Positions 47,101-57,595 of a stretch of 64,000 nt of DNA are shown one piece after another (position 1 is the first letter of the stretch; each line of letters begins with the position of its first letter). Under the pieces are notes generated by a model. That model searched no databases. It worked only from the letters and a program-made list of their open reading frames with translations, and was not told where the DNA came from. Location of the stretch: positions 86,548,295 through 86,612,294 of the forward strand of contig CM028378.1 of the NCBI GenBank assembly GCA_013146195.2. The letters run 5' to 3'. A program made the position numbers and the translations under genes. This stretch comes from Codonopsis lanceolata. Lineage: Eukaryota > Streptophyta > Magnoliopsida > Asterales > Campanulaceae.

Positions 47101-49220
47101 TGTAAGACCCCGAACCTTCGTGTATTTGACTCTCTCGTGTTGCATGCTTTCTTGTTAATGCATTGAGTGTTCGTCTTAGCATGTTAGCACTTAACTGGGT
47201 CTCATGGGAGTCTTAGTACCTTGCATATTTGACTTATAATGTTCATCTTGATCATAGTATGCTTGGTTGAAAGTTTAGAAGCTTTGTTGCTTCGTTTGAG
47301 TCTTAGGGTTTCTCGTGTTTGCCTTCGTTTCTTGTATTGTTTGTGCTTTCAACTTGCGAGAAGTTCATTTAAGTTCTAGACCAAGTGTACTAGTATTTCT
47401 CATGCTTGAACAATCAATGTTCATAGATTTGTTGCATTTGGAAATAAGATGACCAACATATCACTTCACAGATTCAGTCCTGTTTTTGGGCGAACTTCGG
47501 GAAACTTCTGGTACCAATATACTAAAGAGAATTTTCTAAACCTTTAGTATGTTTTACCTACATATGTTAGGATACTCCCTGTAAAATATGGTATTTTTCC
47601 AAGGTGTATAAGTACCTCATTTAGGTCTTGACTTACGGCTGTGCCAGATTTATGTTTTCAGGAAATCAGCTTCTATACTTGAAGTTGTAGTAGCCATATT
47701 TTGATTAATATAAGTCCAAATTGAGTAATTTAAAATGCTAAACTATATTTTAAAGAGTCTATTTTCATAAAAATCAATAATCACCTCATTTGGAGGTGTG
47801 AGATATTTATGGTCGATTTTACAAGATTGACTGTCTGTTTTCCTGATTCTGGTTTGTGACATTTTTTGAGTGTTTTGGCTATTGACCCTTGCACCCTTGC
47901 CCTTGGCCGACCAAAGTGAGTGAAAGCCCTCTTTGTTGACTCTTCAACAACCCTTTTGAGCCCTTGGATCATCCCTTATCAAAGGCTATCCTTCCTTGAC
48001 CAATGAGAAGCCAATTAACCCCTTCACTTGGATTAGGGCTTTAATGGTAAGTATATAAGCCATTTGTTCAACCAAATCAGCCATTGTTGATCAAGAACTC
48101 TAGAGAATCAGAGGCTCTTCCTCCATTTTCGTCCATAGCAAGAACTCCAACTTGAGAGACCATTTCCCGGAGATCCGGTGGTCCGATCGACGAACCGAGA
48201 CCGCCAAATCGAAGCCCTCGATCTTCTCTACAAAAATCCTTGCTCTAATCAACCTTTCCTCCATTAATATTAGGACTGAGGTACGTTGAGAAATCCCTAA
48301 AATTTTCATGTTCAATAAAATGACATGACCCCTTCATTATAGTTGCTCTATTGATGATTATGAACATCTTTTGTGAAGACAAATCCTCCAATTCAACCTA
48401 AGAAATATGAGTAGGATTTTATGAATTCTTATTGAAGTTGTGATTTTGACTTTATGCAAAGCATGAATGTTGTTTGTAATGAGCTTAGGAACAACTCTTG
48501 TGAAAGATTATGTTTCAATTCAAGGTTTAACAAAATCTCCGATTCTAGGGTTTGAAACTCGGGATTGTGTTTAAGGCTAGTTTAAGATCATGAACGGCCT
48601 AGTTATCGAGTTCTAAATGAACGAAGAACTTAGGAAAGGGCAATGTGATGCATATAGTATCAATGCTCTACTTGGTTGAATTTTAGTAAAACTCACCGGA
48701 GTTGAGATTTGGGAGTTATTAAACAATACCGACTCCACATTCAATCCCTACGACGTTTGTAGTGCGTTAGACTAATATATTAGCTTACGTGACTTTGGGG
48801 GTGGATTGAAGGGCATGTTTGATATGAGTGATTATAAGACTCAATCGAGTTCTTATGTGGTTTATGTGATTGTGTGAAGCAAATGCACAATTGAGAGCAT
48901 GTTGTAGAATGATGTATCTACTTGACTGGTTGAATTCGCTCTTGTCGAATTCTTACTTGATTCTTTAATGAGTAAAAAAAACACCTACTTGTTGAATAAT
49001 GAATTTGAGGACTATTCTATGAGAAGATTTGGATTGGGGCTTTCTTAGTACTCTATACATGGAGTCTACTTGTATAAGTCGCTAGGATGACCATATTGTT
49101 ATCTAAGACTCACGGTATGGTTTGACCTTACGTTATTACCACTCTAGTGTTGCTTAAGTCTTTGACTACCATCGACTTTTATTGTTATTGAATTGAAGGT
49201 TACTACTCTTTGGAAGAGTT
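47101..49220 (+). repeat. 3' LTR of the large element, cut on the right
   Basis: Near copy of 32426-34550. It shares the TATA box (48052) and hairpin H1 (48932-48952). At 49220 it is interrupted by an LTR in the opposite orientation. The few differences from the 5' LTR indicate a fairly recent insertion. Confidence 0.85.
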
Positions 49221-50147
49221 TGTGACAGCCCGACCGGACTCCAATGACGGGAGGTAAAGGTCGTACCCATCCAAAACTTGAAGCTAAAAACGGACAAGCA
49301 CACGCTAAGCGTAGTAGTGCAGCGAGTCAAAGGAAGTTGAACCCACAAACTCTAAACAGGAATGTAAGCCATAACGGCGAAGCAGGAACAACAAAATAAA
49401 ACCACAAAAAATATAAGGAAGCAAATCAAAGTGGGACCAAAGCCTATATTTATAAACTAAGGAATACAAGGCTGAGAGGCGACTATCTCTAAACAAATCT
49501 TCGACTCGCGTGGCAACATTGCGCACGGTCAACAAAAACCATGAAGCAACCTAAAGTCGGCGAAGCAACAAGAACCCAACCTAATAAACAACTTACTCTG
49601 ACTTATAACATGCCGAGGAATACAGATAACTAAAGAGTAAAGGATGAAATACTAACTACTAAACCAATGTCTCGACTAAAGTTGTCGAGGGAAATATCAA
49701 TAACATAATACTAGAACAAGCGAGCTAAAACCTTGCTCGGAAAACAACGGAATAACTTCTAATAAATACAACAAATGACTTGACAAGTCGGCTACAAAAT
49801 AAACGACAATAGAATACTATCAACTACCCAAGTAAAGTTTACATAACCACAGCAGTATCTCACAAAATACAAAATACAATAATACTAACCCCCAGCTATC
49901 GCCCCTGAAGACCACATTATCGATCAAGCGAAAGCTTCAGCGTACTAATGAGCTTCTTGCAAAAACTAAGGAAAACAAACACGAAATGAGTCATAATGAC
50001 CCAATAAGTTACTAAATGCAATGTATGGCATAACATGGCGTGGCATGGCATAATGCACAAGCATATATAATCTCATGGCATCTTAATCGTGTACCAACAA
50101 TAACTTGTACTAAGTCATCAAGTATCATAAACTTCATAAATCACATA
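49221..50147 (-). repeat. Minus-oriented chromovirus-type LTR, cut by the assembly gap
   Basis: The plus strand begins TGTGACAGCCCGACCGG, the complement of the usual LTR end GGTCGGGCTGTCACA. It is AT-rich and non-coding and ends in the gap. GAGTT (49216-49220) is the expected target duplication; the partner is not visible. Confidence 0.7.
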
Positions 50148-50247
50148 NNNNNNNNNNNNNNNNNNNNNNNNNNNNNNNNNNNNNNNNNNNNNNNNNNNNN
50201 NNNNNNNNNNNNNNNNNNNNNNNNNNNNNNNNNNNNNNNNNNNNNNN
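50148..50247. other. Assembly gap of 100 N
   Basis: A run of exactly 100 N, the usual placeholder for a gap of unknown size. The right parts of the 3' LTR and of the LTR at 49221 should lie here. Confidence 0.98.
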
Positions 50248-50598
50248 CTTACAAACTCGGATTTGGAACATCCGTTAATAATCTCAATGAAAAGAAGGAT
50301 CAAGAAATCCTTGTTAGTGATGTGGCGGGAGGATGCACAAATGATCTATCTAAGGATGCGTCGGATAAAGCCCAACCCACGGACTTGCATGTTTTCCAAG
50401 TGATAGGCAGAATCACGTCTTGGGAGGTGGGCCCGATCATACACATCTCTTTATCCCCAACCGATTCATGGTTCTTGAGGCTTCACGATGAAGAGAACAT
50501 GAACAATGATTCTAATTTTGATGCCTTAAATCAGGAAATCCCTATAATCGTTAACTCCCTCAAAAGGCTAGGCCTAAAACTTCGCTCTCAAGCATGAG
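50248..50598 (+). pseudogene. LINE upstream coding fragment (ORF1-like or ORF2 start)
   Basis: Open frame from the gap to TGA at 50596, encoding a polar, Asp/Ser-rich peptide with GRITSWEVGPIIHISLSPTD and ending NSLKRLGLKLRSQA. It has no recognisable domain. Its position just before the endonuclease suggests the end of ORF1 or the linker before ORF2. Confidence 0.5.
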
Positions 50599-50639
50599 CA
50601 AAGGCCCGTGTTGCTCAATGCCCTCGGTTTCTAATGTCG

Positions 50640-51875
50640 GTTAACATCCTTTTTACGGAATTCTGAGATTTGTAGGCAAGCAGTCCACTATTTCCAAACT
50701 TAGAAACTTGTTAAACTTCATCACGTTTCCTTACTTGCAATCCTCGAACCAATGAAAGATAAGTCTCAGTTTTCTTTTCTTTCATGGCTCTTAAGTTTAA
50801 GCTTCTTCTCTGATAATAATGCTAATTCTATTTGGATTCTTGTTAAATCCTCTTTTAGTTGTACACTTTTTAAGGATTCTTCCCAGCATCTAACGCTCCT
50901 GATCCAGCATTTTACGTGGTCCCTTCAAGTTCTTGCATACTTGATCTATATACTAAGTGTGCTGCAGGCGTGGACCTTTAGACGACTTGATTAACATGGG
51001 AGCTAGTTTTGTGAACTCTTAGTGGGTGGTGGGAGAGACTTCACATTATTCTTGCTTCTCACAAAAAGATTGGAGGAATGGGTGGGATCGTAATGGTGCA
51101 TTTTTCAGTACTGTCTTACTTTTGGCGGGTCTTTGACTTAGGTTTTAAAGGAAGTCGGTTGGGTAATAACCGTGAGGGTCGAGCAACCATTTTTCGGAGA
51201 ATTTGGATCGCATTTTATGTAACTCTAGTTGGTTTGCTCAGTTTGCAGTTCCTAAGTTGGAGCACCTAAATCGCACCTGTTCTGATCATAGTCCAATTCT
51301 TACTGCTATTTCTTCAGGTAATACTAGAAAGACTGCTGCTTTTTGCTTCCTGAATGTCTGGACAAGTCATAGCTCCTTTTTGGATACTGTTAAAGTTGCT
51401 TGGATTTCCCCTATATCTGGCAGGCCCATGATTCGAATTGCTGCCAAGCTTAAAGCAGTCAAAGCAGCCTTGAAACAATGGAATAAAGAAACTTTTGGTG
51501 ATATTTTTCAAGATCTTAAAGAGGCATAAGACCGGGTTTTGGAGAAGGAGCTTTGCTATGAACACAATAGTAGTGAGGAAAATTGCTCGAACTTCATCGG
51601 CTCAAGCTCAATTGAAAGCGAAAGCTTAAAGTTGAGGAGGATTGTTGGCGCCAAAAATCTCATTTGAAATGGATTAAGGACGGCAATGGCAACACTAATT
51701 TGTTTCACTCTTCGGTGAAGCAAACTCAACGTCGCTTGCACATCCACTCGAACATAGATAGTCATGGCAATACTATTTCTTCTGATTCTGACCTCAAGAA
51801 AGGAGATGTGGATTTTTTGAGAGAGCAGCTTTCTACTACAACAATCATGTCTGATACTAATCTTGAGTGTATTCC
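50640..51875 (+). pseudogene. LINE endonuclease and linker, degenerate
   Basis: An STISKLRNLLNF block followed by LAILEPM (about 50731-50754) resembles the start of the APE-type endonuclease, which nicks target DNA. CSDHSPILTA (about 51276-51305) is its C-terminal SDH motif with the catalytic aspartate and histidine. AALKQWNKETFGDIFQDLKE (51459-51518) is the helix that follows in plant LINEs, and WIKDGNGNTNLFHSSVKQ (about 51670-51723) the block before reverse transcriptase. The middle of the endonuclease has been scrambled by stops and frame changes and the metal-binding residues between the ends are not recognisable. Confidence 0.75.
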
Positions 51876-52350
51876 CGTTGGAAACTTGTTTCCAATAGCT
51901 TGAATAAAGCTAAGTCATGTAAATGTGAAATGTGGGAATCCCACATTGGGAACAAAATGAAACAAGCTCTACCTTATAAGGTAGAGCTTTGAGCTTTACT
52001 TTCGGGCCCTCGAGGCCACTACACTTTGTGTAGGAGGGAAGACCTACCTAGGTGTAGTCCAAACAGCGCCCCGCCCCGCCGCTCGGCTAGGCCCAGTTGC
52101 TGAAAATTGCGCTCTTTCTATACCCTTCGCCCCTCTGAGAGATTACAACAACGGTACGATTCGCCGGTGATTGAACATTGAAGACTCTGTCAAGCATCAA
52201 TCACGTAAGATCAATATCACGGAGACTAAGCTGGATTCCAAACCGCATGAGAATCTAAATCGCGGTTTCTAGTTTTTGTCTTAAGGACAGAGATCCAATC
52301 TCGTTGATCTTAATACAAAACCTACACTACACTGCCAGGCCAATATAACA
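51876..52350. mobile_element. Solo LTR inside the LINE, with target duplication
   Basis: A 475-base insert beginning CGTTGGAAACTTGTTTCC (the first base probably mutated from T) and ending GGCCAATATAACA. ATTCC stands on both sides (51871-51875 and 52351-52355). Removing the insert and one ATTCC rejoins the LINE frame (ECIP then SIVTADHN). The inner words GGGAATCCCACATTGGGAA and AGCTCTACCTTATAAGGTAG are strong inverted repeats. The element family is not identified and its orientation cannot be set. Confidence 0.85.
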
Positions 52351-53693
52351 ATTCCTTCTATTGTTACTGCTGATCACAATTTTTCTCTTGATTCTGCCCC
52401 TCCCTTGAAGAAATTCAGAATGCAGTTATGTCCTTAAGTGGGGACAGTGCGGCTGGGCCTGATGGATTTACATGAAAATTTCTCTCCTGTTGTTGGGATA
52501 TCATCGCCGAAGATCTTCATGCAGCCATTCTTGAATTTTTTGCGGGATTTCCTATGCCTAAATCGTGGACCAGCACTCTCATTATTATGATTCCCAAGTC
52601 TGCTCAAATTAACTCATTCAAGGATTTGCGCCCTATTAGCTTATGTAACTTCAGTAGGAAAGTGATTTCCAAGTTGATCGTCGCTCGTCAGTCTAGAGTG
52701 CTTCCTTCTATCATTTCGGATAACCAAGGAGCTTTCATCAAAGGTCGTATTATTCAGGACAACCTTCTTCTAGCTAACGAGCTAACTCATCATCTGCGGA
52801 AAAAAATTAACGGCTCTAATATCATCATCAATCTTAACATGGCTAAAGCTTTCGACCGGGTGTCTTGGTTCTTTCTCATCAAAGTTCTTAGGAAATTCGG
52901 TTTTAGTGAAGTTTTCATCGACCGCATTTGGAGGATTATTTCTAATAATTGGTTCTCAGTATTGGTGAATGGCGAATCAGCGGGTTTCTTCAATTCAACG
53001 CGGGGCCTTCGTCAAGGTGACCCGCTATCCCCCAGTCTCTTTATTTTAGCCTCTGAAGTTCTAAGTCGTGAGCTTAATAAGCTTCAGACGGATCGGCCTC
53101 ACTTTGCCTTTTCTACTAGTAGTGGTTATCCTATCATATCTCATTTGGCTTTTGCAGACGATATTATCATTTTATGTAATGGGAACAAACACTCTTTGTT
53201 GAGTCACAAGAGCCTTCTCTCCCACTACGAACAATGTTCATGTCAATTAATTAACCAATCGAAGAGTTGCTTCACTGTTTCTTCCCGTACTTCTGCTGCC
53301 AGGATCAGTAATATTCGTCGTCATTTGGGCTATGATTATAAAGAGCTTCCTGTTATCTATTTGGGTTGCCCCTTGTTTGAAGGTCGTAAGAAGAAAAGCT
53401 ACTTCGACCCTCTAATTTCCAAAATTCAGAATAAGATAGGCTATTGGTTTGGAGTTATTCTTTCCCAAGCTGGTAAAATTACGTTGATTAATTCAGTTCT
53501 GTACTCCTCTCTTATGTATCAGCTGGCTATTCTACACCCTCCAGTGACTGTTATTAAGCAAATTAATAGGCTGCTTGCGATTTTTTTTGGGGAAAAATTG
53601 ATAACAAGAACAAATCCCATTGGATTTCATGGGATCAATGCTGCAAACCGACGTAAGAAGGAGGCATTGGAATTCGATCTATCACTGATCTGA
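52351..53693 (+). pseudogene. LINE reverse transcriptase
   Basis: The RT core is open from 52554 for 379 codons. It shows LRPISLCNFSRKVISKLIVA (25-44), DNQGAFIKGRIIQDNLLLAN (56-75), MAKAFDRVSW (96-105) with the first catalytic aspartate, RQGDPLSPSLF (153-163), and FADDIIIL (200-207) with the catalytic pair. The enzyme would copy LINE RNA at a nicked target. Just upstream, AAGPDGFT is followed by TGA (about 52475) where Trp or Gly is usual, and there is a frameshift near 52411. The frame stops at 53693 before the C-terminal domain, so a full ORF2 protein cannot be made. Confidence 0.93.
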
Positions 53694-54210
53694 TTCGGGC
53701 CTTCTCTTTGAAAACCTGGTGGCGTTTCCGGACTTCTAATTCTTTCTGGTCTCGGTTTATGGTGGCCAAATACTGCTAGAATGTTCATCCTGCTATTGCC
53801 TCGAACTCGGGTTCTCATATATGGCGCAGAATGTGTTCTGTGCGTAATCTTGCTGAATCCAATACTGTTTGGATCATTGGTCATGGGCATTGTAGCCTTA
53901 GTCTCGACAAATAGCTTCCTGATGCTAATATAGTCATTCAGAGTACAAGTCAATTTGAGGAAGTTTGTGACATTTTTGTCTCTTCATCCAGCATCGCGCC
54001 TGATGCCAAAGTCATGTTGGGCCCTTCGGTTTGTGATGTTATTTCTAGTCATGGGATTTGTCTCTCCAACAACCCTGATTTTTCTTGCTGGAGCGCGACC
54101 TCAAACGGTAAATTCTTTTAGCGTCGGCTTGGAATCTAGTTCGCTCTCCTCTGCCCACTCTCATCTCTTCTTCTTATATCTGGCACAAACTCCTTCCCCA
54201 CAACATAAGT
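53694..54210 (+). pseudogene. LINE region between reverse transcriptase and zf-RVT
   Basis: Recognisable as LINE by order and by blocks such as LKTWWRFRTSNSFWSRFMVA and SGSHIWRRMCSVR in one frame, interrupted by two in-frame stops (near 53776 and 53911). Later words follow the usual connector before the zinc-binding domain. Confidence 0.6.
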
Positions 54211-54576
54211 GTGTTCATGTGGCGGCTGTGGCGTCAAAGGCTATCAATTGATGAAAGTATCATTCGCAAGGGAATTTATCTGGCTTCTAAATGCTCCTGC
54301 TGCGAGTCTGGGCACTTGGAAACTTTTTCTCATGTTTTTCTGCACAGTCATTTGGCCCGCCAAGTTTGGTCTGCATTCAACAGGTTTGGCGATGTTAAGT
54401 CTGATCTGCAATCTATTTCTCAAACCTGCTTTGCTTGGTGGTATCGGCATAACAGTTCCAACTTCCACGCCATTCTTCCTTCCATAGTTTTGTGGGAAAT
54501 TTGGAAGTTTCGTAACAAAGCTTTGCATGAGGGAATTCAGTGCTCTTCTTGGGTCTTAATTGACCGAATCAAGTAG
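54211..54576 (+). pseudogene. LINE zinc-binding (zf-RVT) domain
   Basis: Contains FMWRLWRQRLSIDE, then SKCSCCESGHLETFSHVFLH with the C-x2-C pair and the histidines, then VWSAFNRFG and LWEIWKFRNKALHEG, the ordered motifs of the zf-RVT domain and its downstream region. It is thought to help bind template RNA or DNA. The last zinc ligand is HSH rather than HCP. A stop at 54574 separates it from RNase H. Confidence 0.8.
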
Positions 54577-54675
54577 TCCATGTCTAATATTTTCTCTGCC
54601 GCTGGGCTGGATCTCTCAGTTTACAGATCTATTTTGAGTAGAATGTATAGCAATCCAGTGAAAGTCCTCTTCTAG

Positions 54676-55179
54676 GATAAACCTCCGCCTGGCATCGTCA
54701 AACTCAATACTGATGGGGCTTGCCGAGGTAACCCCGGTCTTAGTGCTGTTGGGGGTCTTATTCGTGATTCAAGTGGCAATTTGATTCACGCTTTCTCAGT
54801 TTCCTTCGGTCTTGCTACTAGTTTTCAGGCAGAATGCAAAAGCCTTTTCTTGGGAGTGCAATGGCTTCAGAAGCATGACATGCTAGAAGCTATTGTAGAG
54901 ATTGATTCTAAAATGTTATTTGATTGTGTGATGGGTCGTTCTTCTCCTCCTTGGGCTTGCTCTTACATGCTCCGATCTATTATATCCATTCACAAGAAAA
55001 TGCGCTTTGATTTCAGACACTGCTCCAGAGAGGTCAATTCGGTTGCTGATGCTCTTGCTAACATGGGTTGTGATGTCGGTTTCAATTCCTTTTTCGCTTC
55101 TATATTGGATGTTCCTCGTCATATTCGCGGGCTCTTTAATTTGGACAAATGCAACACCCCCTATATTCATTCTGTTTAG
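54676..55179 (+). pseudogene. LINE RNase H domain with complete catalytic set
   Basis: From just after a TAG (54673, in place of a probable Trp codon) the frame is open for 167 codons. LNTDGACRGNPG, FQAECKSLFLG, EIDSKMLFDCV and HCSREVNSVADALANMG carry the four acidic residues (D, E, D, D) expected of a plant-type RNase H. It would remove RNA from the hybrid made by reverse transcription. It is internally intact but cut off from the rest of ORF2 by the TAG, so it is a fossil domain unless translated separately. Confidence 0.87.
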
Positions 55180-55344
55180 TTTTCTTTCGCTTGTTTTTCC
55201 TTCTTCGAGGTCAGGCTCCTTTGTCCCCCCTAAATCAGGTAAGGCTGGTTGTCCCCCTCAAGTTTGTATTTTTTTTCTCCTTAATTAATAATTACCCCGC
55301 AGGTGCCACCCTGCTTTAAGCAAAAAACAAAAAAATAGAGGGAT
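55180..55344 (+). other. LINE 3' untranslated end and A-rich tail
   Basis: Contains GCTGGTTGTCCCCCTCAAG, CCCCGCAGGTGCCACCCTG, and an A-rich end (CAAAAAACAAAAAAATAG) at 55321-55338. The next element's LTR begins a few bases on. Confidence 0.75.
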
Positions 55345-55607
55345 TGATAAACACCACAATCAACAAAAATTGAATGAATAAAAATATAATTAAAGCATAC
55401 ATTCGATACAAGTTACCTCCCAACTCCAAGATTAATGGGTGATTAGTTCATCCTTGAAGATGAACAACACATAGAGATGATAGAATACATGAATCGATCT
55501 TCAATCCTTGTAATTACAACAACTAAATATGTTATACACACTAAATCCTATTCTGAAGCTATATAAAACTACTTTCTCGCGGTCCTAATGCGTTGGCTAC
55601 CGGCCTC

Positions 55608-55615
55608 TATTTATA
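55608..55615 (-). promoter_or_regulatory. TATA box of the Athila-like LTR
   Basis: TATAAATA on the minus strand, followed by GAGGCCGG, downstream of the palindromic words. It is the likely LTR promoter. Confidence 0.6.
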
Positions 55616-55762
55616 CCATGGAGTTGTAGGGGGATTAGGTCTTCCAGCCTGGTGTGAAAACTCACGAATTTGAGTTTTGACCACCTTGCGGCTGCATTTT
55701 AAGAGGCACCTTGCGTCCGCAAGGTCCTTCATAAATCCGGGGCTTGAAATCGAACACACTGC

Positions 55763-57595
55763 TGTGAGGTTCTCAGGGTGCGACCCGCGTGCCCTTGGAT
55801 AGGGGTGCGCGTACGTGCGGATGCGGGACATCCACTGCTCTCGTTCCACCCTCCCTTGTTTAGGGGAAGACGAAATCAAAAGTGCGAGAGGAGTGATGTC
55901 TATGTTGCACGTTGGAATGTGCCTCGGTTGCCTTTAGTAGATTTTGTATCCAATATGGGAACTTTATGGTTTCCCGCATCAAGTTATCCCCTTTTTAGGG
56001 GATACCAAGATATGGGAATGCATTACCCTTTCATTCCCATTTTCCCTTTTTTTAGGGGAAAACGGAAAAGTGCAAAAAAGGATATTGCGACGCCCCCACT
56101 ATTGATTTTATTGAAAATAGCCTTATGGCCCATTTCATATTACTATGGGAGCTTTGGGTTTCCCGCATCAAGTTATCCCTTTTTTAGGGGATACCAGGAT
56201 ATGAGAATACATCACCCTTCCATTCTCATTCTCCCTTTTTTAGGGGAAAACGGAAAAGTGCAAAGAAGGAGTGTTGCAAGGCCCCACTGAATGTGAAAGT
56301 TTTAGAGTCGCCATCTTTATTTTAAGGCAAATAAAGCAAAATAAAAGAAAAGAAAAATAAACTAGAGAAAAAGAAAACGGGTTCGGAGGCTAAGTTACGA
56401 GTTGGGAAGGTGCTAGGCACCCAACTCGCCCTTTCGGTCTCAAAAGTGGATTTTGGCTGAAGTATGCTTATTGTTATATTTATTTAGCAAATAAATAAAG
56501 TATTAAAAGACAGGAAATTAAAACAAATACATCCATGACTACATTATTTACGGACTCGCAACTATTTCCATACAATAATTACAGACATATTTAAGAATAT
56601 TTGATCATTATAACGGCTCTTTTACATATTATTTCATATTCAAATCCGGGCAGCACAACGGCTTATATTGGCTACATTGTGCCGGATTTAAATAACAACT
56701 TTAAATAATAAATAGACAGAAAAGTAAATAAATACAATAAATAACGCCCTTAAAGGCTTTATCTTTTAGAGCGATGGTGTGCTCGCTATGTCCTTCAGGG
56801 AGAGGGAGTCTTTTTTTGTTGTTTGTTGTGTGGTTGTTGTTTTGATTTGGGCAGAGTGACTGCTTATTTCGGAGACTTTTAGCTTGTCAACTCGGGTAGA
56901 GTGATAGCTTATTTTGGTAGGTTTTGGCCTTTTTGGTTGGGCGGAATAACGACTTAGTTTTCTGGTTTTTCAGCTCATTACTCGGGCAGAGTAACAACTT
57001 ACTTTGGGATTTTTGGGCCGGGGAAGTGAGGTGGATACCTAACAACTAGGCTAGGGATCACTTATAACCTATGGATATTTATTTTGGCGGAGTTTGGACG
57101 GGGTTTGGAGACTTATAACCTCTCGTACTATTATTTTGACAAAATAACGGAGAGAGTTTCGTTGCGATTTTTATCGCGAACCCTAAGCACTTGAAATGAG
57201 TGGCCGGGGTCTTCTATTTATAGTCAAGGAGCAGGGAATCGGTGGGAATTCTTCAGTTTCTTCCAGCCGCTTCAGCCAGTTGTACTACGGGCTTCAAAAC
57301 TTGTACCTTTTGTTCACTGAGACAAGCTACAGTGAAATCTCCTGGTGCGGCCAATGAGCCCCTTGGTGCGGCACCAACAGCATGATGTGGTGGCACCAAG
57401 GCCCTTGGTGCGGCACCCATGTCACTATTCAAGTTCGTTTCTCACACTTTCACCCCTCGCAGTTCACTGTTTCGCGCATCCTGCTTTGTCTTTCGCATTT
57501 TTAACTCCTGTAACTTGACATTTGTTAAGTTTTGACAGTTCTTGATATCTTAGGTCAGAGTCACATACCAGGGGTACGAAATTGGGGTGTCTACA
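55763..57595 (-). mobile_element. Solo LTR of a gypsy family, with target duplication
   Basis: The minus strand starts TGTAGACACCCCAATTTCG and ends GAACCTCACA. It is flanked by ACTGC at 55758-55762 and 57596-57600. The same family is represented by fragments at 17412-18760 (3' part) and 31554-32036 (5' part). It has a TATA box at 57222-57215 (minus) and GC-rich GGTGCGGCACC words at 57365-57417. It also has CTCTGCCCGA-type and TTTCCCCTAAA-type tandem words in its second half. It lies inside the Athila-like LTR. Confidence 0.93.
57215..57222 (-). promoter_or_regulatory. TATA box of the gypsy solo LTR
   Basis: TATAAATA on the minus strand, followed by GAAGACCCCGG, at the same place as in the related LTR fragment at 31905. 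Confidence 0.6.

Larger units (their letters stand above)
32426..49220 (+). mobile_element. Large non-autonomous gypsy element (LARD-like) carrying nested solo LTRs
   Basis: The LTRs start with the same TGTAAGACCCCGAACC at 32426 and 47101 and stay alike for about 2.1 kb. A primer site TGGTATCAGAGC lies at 39816, directly after an LTR end GGGTCGTTACA, and a polypurine tract with GAGGACGAATTC lies just before 47101, both as in Tekay/Del-type chromoviruses. After removing two inserted solo LTRs (40901-43457 and 43649-46760) the internal region is only about 1.6 kb and has no gag, protease, integrase or reverse transcriptase. It therefore depended on another element's proteins. The 3' LTR is cut at 49220. 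Confidence 0.8.
50248..55338 (+). mobile_element. L1-like LINE with RNase H, degenerate, 5' end in gap
   Basis: A plus-strand non-LTR retrotransposon. In order it has an ORF1-like tail, endonuclease traces, reverse transcriptase (52411-53693), a zf-RVT domain (54211-54576), RNase H (54676-55179) and an A-rich end near 55320-55336. RNase H after the zinc-binding domain is typical of a group of plant L1-like LINEs. It is broken by a solo LTR at 51876-52350 and by several stops and frameshifts. Its 3' end words (GCTGGTTGTCCCCCTCAAG, CCCCGCAGGTGCC) recur on the minus strand at 63900-64000. Confidence 0.9.

Noticed and set aside
53627..53953. Minus-strand 108-residue frame
   Set aside because: Shadow of the LINE coding strand.
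55778..56290. Plus-strand 170-residue frame
   Set aside because: Lies within the solo LTR and comes from its TTTCCCCTAAA-type repeats on the opposite strand.
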